24,324 nucleotides of DNA from a virus. A model generated the notes under the pieces. The model searched no databases. It worked only from the letters and a program-made list of their open reading frames with translations, and was not told the origin of the DNA. The stretch covers positions 1 through 24,324 of the IMG/VR virus record IMGVR_UViG_3300025679_000070. One strand, written 5' to 3'. A program made the position numbers and the translations under genes. This document shows, piece by piece, positions 23,124 through 24,324 of this stretch (positions within the stretch are counted from its first letter, which is position 1; the number at the start of each line of letters is the position of its first letter).

Positions 23124-23363
23124 CTAGGGCTTGCCTTCGATTTTTGTCTTTCTATTATGACACACAGGACATAACATTTGCCAGTTCCACTTATCCCAAT
23201 AGTTACCAACATAACGCCACATAGGAATAATATGGTCTATAGACCGCTCTTTTCTGGGAACCCAATCATCACAAATACGGCAATAACGAAACCTATCTAG
23301 GTAAGTTTTACGTTGGGCCTTATAGAGAGGGTCGTTATCGCTTTCCTTGTGATAGAGACTCAT
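23124..23363 (-). CDS. HNH endonuclease
   Basis: The 79-residue protein is a minimal HNH domain. A first zinc pair C28-x2-C31 is followed by SIDHIIPMWRYVG (His44, the general-base motif), N60 in KWNWQML and C65-x2-C68-HN (HNH end CPVCHNRKT). Such small phage HNH proteins nick or cut DNA, and in many phages they act with the terminase during packaging; others are homing enzymes. It overlaps the end of the winged-helix gene by 29 bases and has only a weak SD, so its translation is probably coupled. TerL lies about 12 kb away, so the packaging link is not supported by closeness here. Confidence 0.88.
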   Translation of the reverse strand: MSLYHKESDNDPLYKAQRKTYLDRFRYCRICDDWVPRKERSIDHIIPMWRYVGNYWDKWNWQMLCPVCHNRKTKIEGKP

Positions 23364-23877
23364 TCGTTTTTATGTCTTTCTTTTTAGGCGCTCGTTTGAA
23401 TTGTTTACTACCGTAGATTTTATGCTTATTCTCTTCCAAAGTATAAAAATGATATTTACTTTTCTTATCTTTCGGGTCTGTAATACGATAATCAACTAAT
23501 TTTCCCTCATTGACAAGCAGTCGCAAAGCTACTTTAGCTACTATAAATGGCACTCCGAGCCAAATAAATAAGTTGTCATCGGTTATATCCTCCTTATCAG
23601 AATTAAGGTTGGTAATAGTTTCGAGAATATTGCCCTTAACACGCTCCAAGTCCTTACCAAAATCTGAATTATCGTCTGGTACGGCCTGAACGACTATCTC
23701 TTTATATTGAGCACCCTTTTTCTTAGCGGTAAAAAGTCCCTCGCGCTCTCCATAGTACAAACCGTTAATAATGAGAGCTGCTGGAAGCTTAAACTCCAAA
23801 GCAATTTCATCTATCGTTTCCTTGGGGTGGTAGTAGGAATAAAATGCCAAAATATTGGCTACCTGCTCTGAGTTCAT
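23335..23877 (-). CDS. Winged-helix DNA-binding protein with two possible wHTH units
   Basis: The 180-residue protein has a first helix-turn-helix-like region, ETIDEIALEFKLPAALIING followed by EREGLFTAKKKG (about 20-54). A second, DDNLFIWLGVPFIVAKVALR followed by LLVNEGKLVDYRIT (about 100-133), ends in a beta wing (KYHFYTLEE). The tail is basic. Two wHTH units suggest binding to DNA as a regulator or replication/packaging protein. It is the divergent partner of the plus-strand gene at 23921, which suits a regulator. SD AAAGG lies 8 bases before the ATG, and an in-frame stop just upstream makes this the only start. The exact role is unknown. Confidence 0.65.
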   Translation of the reverse strand: MNSEQVANILAFYSYYHPKETIDEIALEFKLPAALIINGLYYGEREGLFTAKKKGAQYKEIVVQAVPDDNSDFGKDLERVKGNILETITNLNSDKEDITDDNLFIWLGVPFIVAKVALRLLVNEGKLVDYRITDPKDKKSKYHFYTLEENKHKIYGSKQFKRAPKKKDIKTNESLSQGKR

Positions 23878-23882
23878 ATAAT

Positions 23883-23923
23883 TTGCCTTTCATGGTTACG
23901 TTTAATACAATCATACTACAATG
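23883..23923 (+). promoter_or_regulatory. Divergent intergenic region with putative leaderless promoter for the 23921 gene
   Basis: TTGCCT (23883-23888), 17 bases of spacer and TACAAT (23906-23911) are followed 9 bases later by ATG, without an SD. The -10 and following bases (TACAATCATA) resemble those at 1017 (TATAATCATA). The minus-strand gene starting at 23877 shares this 43-base gap. Confidence 0.5.
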
Positions 23924-24324
23924 ACAAGCTGGAAGGAAGATATAGTAGTTTTGCCCTCTGAAACGGTTGTTTTGCCTGACAACAATCCTAAAAAGCCATA
24001 CTATAATCCGTCAATCTGCTGGTATAAAGGCAAGCTTATGATCGCAATACGCTCATCAACCTGGACACGGGACGAACACGGCAGCAAGGCACGTATTCTT
24101 GGCAAACTTCATACAGATATTATTTTTGGCGAACTCGACCCTAAAACCCTTAAGGCTAAAGGACTGCGTAAACTGGAGTATTCTGGGGAAATTCACCCAT
24201 TTATCCAGAATATCGGTTTCGAAGACGCTAGGCTGTATATGCGAGATGGAGAAATCCATGCCATAGGCGTGTGCATGAGCAAAGAGGATAGGCGTGGGGA
24301 GAGTGTACACATAGCCCACGGCAT
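23921..24324 (+). CDS. Beta-propeller protein resembling GH43/GH130 glycosidases (3' end outside window)
   Basis: An open frame from the ATG at 23921 runs past the window end (134 complete codons seen). YYNPSICWYKGKLMIAIRSS (about 31-50) and NIGFEDARLYMRDGEIHAIG (about 97-116) recall the Asn-Pro-Ser blade start and the Glu-Asp-x-Arg motif of five-bladed propeller sugar enzymes of the GH43/GH130 group. IIFGELDPKTL between them would be another blade turn. GH130 members phosphorolyse or hydrolyse mannosides. In a phage it could alter surface sugars or belong to a glycosyl-modification system. Catalytic function cannot be settled without the rest. An opposite-strand frame at 24056-24319 is a shadow. 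Confidence 0.55.
   Translation, partial: MTSWKEDIVVLPSETVVLPDNNPKKPYYNPSICWYKGKLMIAIRSSTWTRDEHGSKARILGKLHTDIIFGELDPKTLKAKGLRKLEYSGEIHPFIQNIGFEDARLYMRDGEIHAIGVCMSKEDRRGESVHIAHG

Noticed and set aside
23124-23877. Winged-helix/HNH pair as small terminase plus packaging nuclease
   Set aside because: TerL is about 12 kb away with its own better small-terminase candidate next to it, so the assignment is not supported by position.
24056-24319. 87-codon frame on the minus strand near the window end
   Set aside because: It is opposite the propeller-like frame, which has recognisable motifs and a plausible start; this one has neither.
1-24324. tRNA genes, CRISPR arrays, integrase and attachment sites
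   Set aside because: No cloverleaf-like gene, spaced direct-repeat array or integrase-like ORF was seen; intergenic gaps are too small for most of them.

Overview
The window is a contiguous piece of a tailed-phage genome (or a prophage; no host gene is visible). Nearly every base is coding, genes abut or overlap by a few bases, and it holds a terminase large subunit, portal, scaffold, HK97-type capsid, connector/nozzle and tail-fibre genes plus an endolysin with holin-like partners. There is no tape-measure, tail-tube or baseplate-hub gene. Together with an adaptor/nozzle pair and a 1,333-residue internal-protein candidate, this points to a short-tailed (podovirus-like) virion. TAA, TAG and TGA all act as stops, so the genetic code is standard. 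The host cannot be read from the sequence. The CHAP endolysin implies a peptidoglycan wall, and the small lysis-region membrane proteins look like types seen in phages of Gram-positive bacteria.

Layout. (1) 1-1003, plus strand: the 3' end of a DNA methyltransferase, a 20-codon bridging ORF and a YqaJ/lambda-exonuclease-like recombination nuclease. (2) 1033-3203, plus strand: lysis region, with a small acidic protein, a collagen-like XhlA-like membrane protein, a Cys/His-rich membrane protein, a 28-codon bridging ORF, a CHAP endolysin with a likely internal start, and two holin-like proteins. (3) 3341-23081, minus strand: virion genes, ending convergently with the lysis genes. In transcription order these are a small basic protein, two putative internal/ejection proteins, an adaptor, a nozzle protein, the portal, a small protein, the scaffold, a possible small terminase, TerL, the major capsid protein followed by a strong intrinsic terminator, and then six decoration/tail-fibre genes. 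The last is a 767-residue LamG fibre flanked by two arrays of about 19-residue repeats. (4) 23124-23877, minus strand: an HNH nuclease and a winged-helix protein. (5) 23921 to the end, plus strand: the start of a beta-propeller protein resembling GH43/GH130 enzymes.

Expression. Most genes have good Shine-Dalgarno (SD) sites. The first genes of several putative transcription units (1033, 23081, 15080, 9155/9149, 23921) have none. Instead each has a -10-like hexamer about 5-10 nt before the start codon, as expected for leaderless mRNAs. Extended -10 promoters are visible before the capsid, portal, second holin-like and 97-residue genes.

The points most worth following are the proposed leaderless set, the internal start in the endolysin at the domain boundary with a duplicated C-terminal module, the two tiny ORFs tied to their neighbours by 4-base (or 1-base) stop/start overlaps, the collagen-like membrane protein with a slippage-prone 9-bp repeat, the repeat arrays in the fibre, and the unusual gene order. 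All functional calls are read from the sequence by eye; no database search was run.
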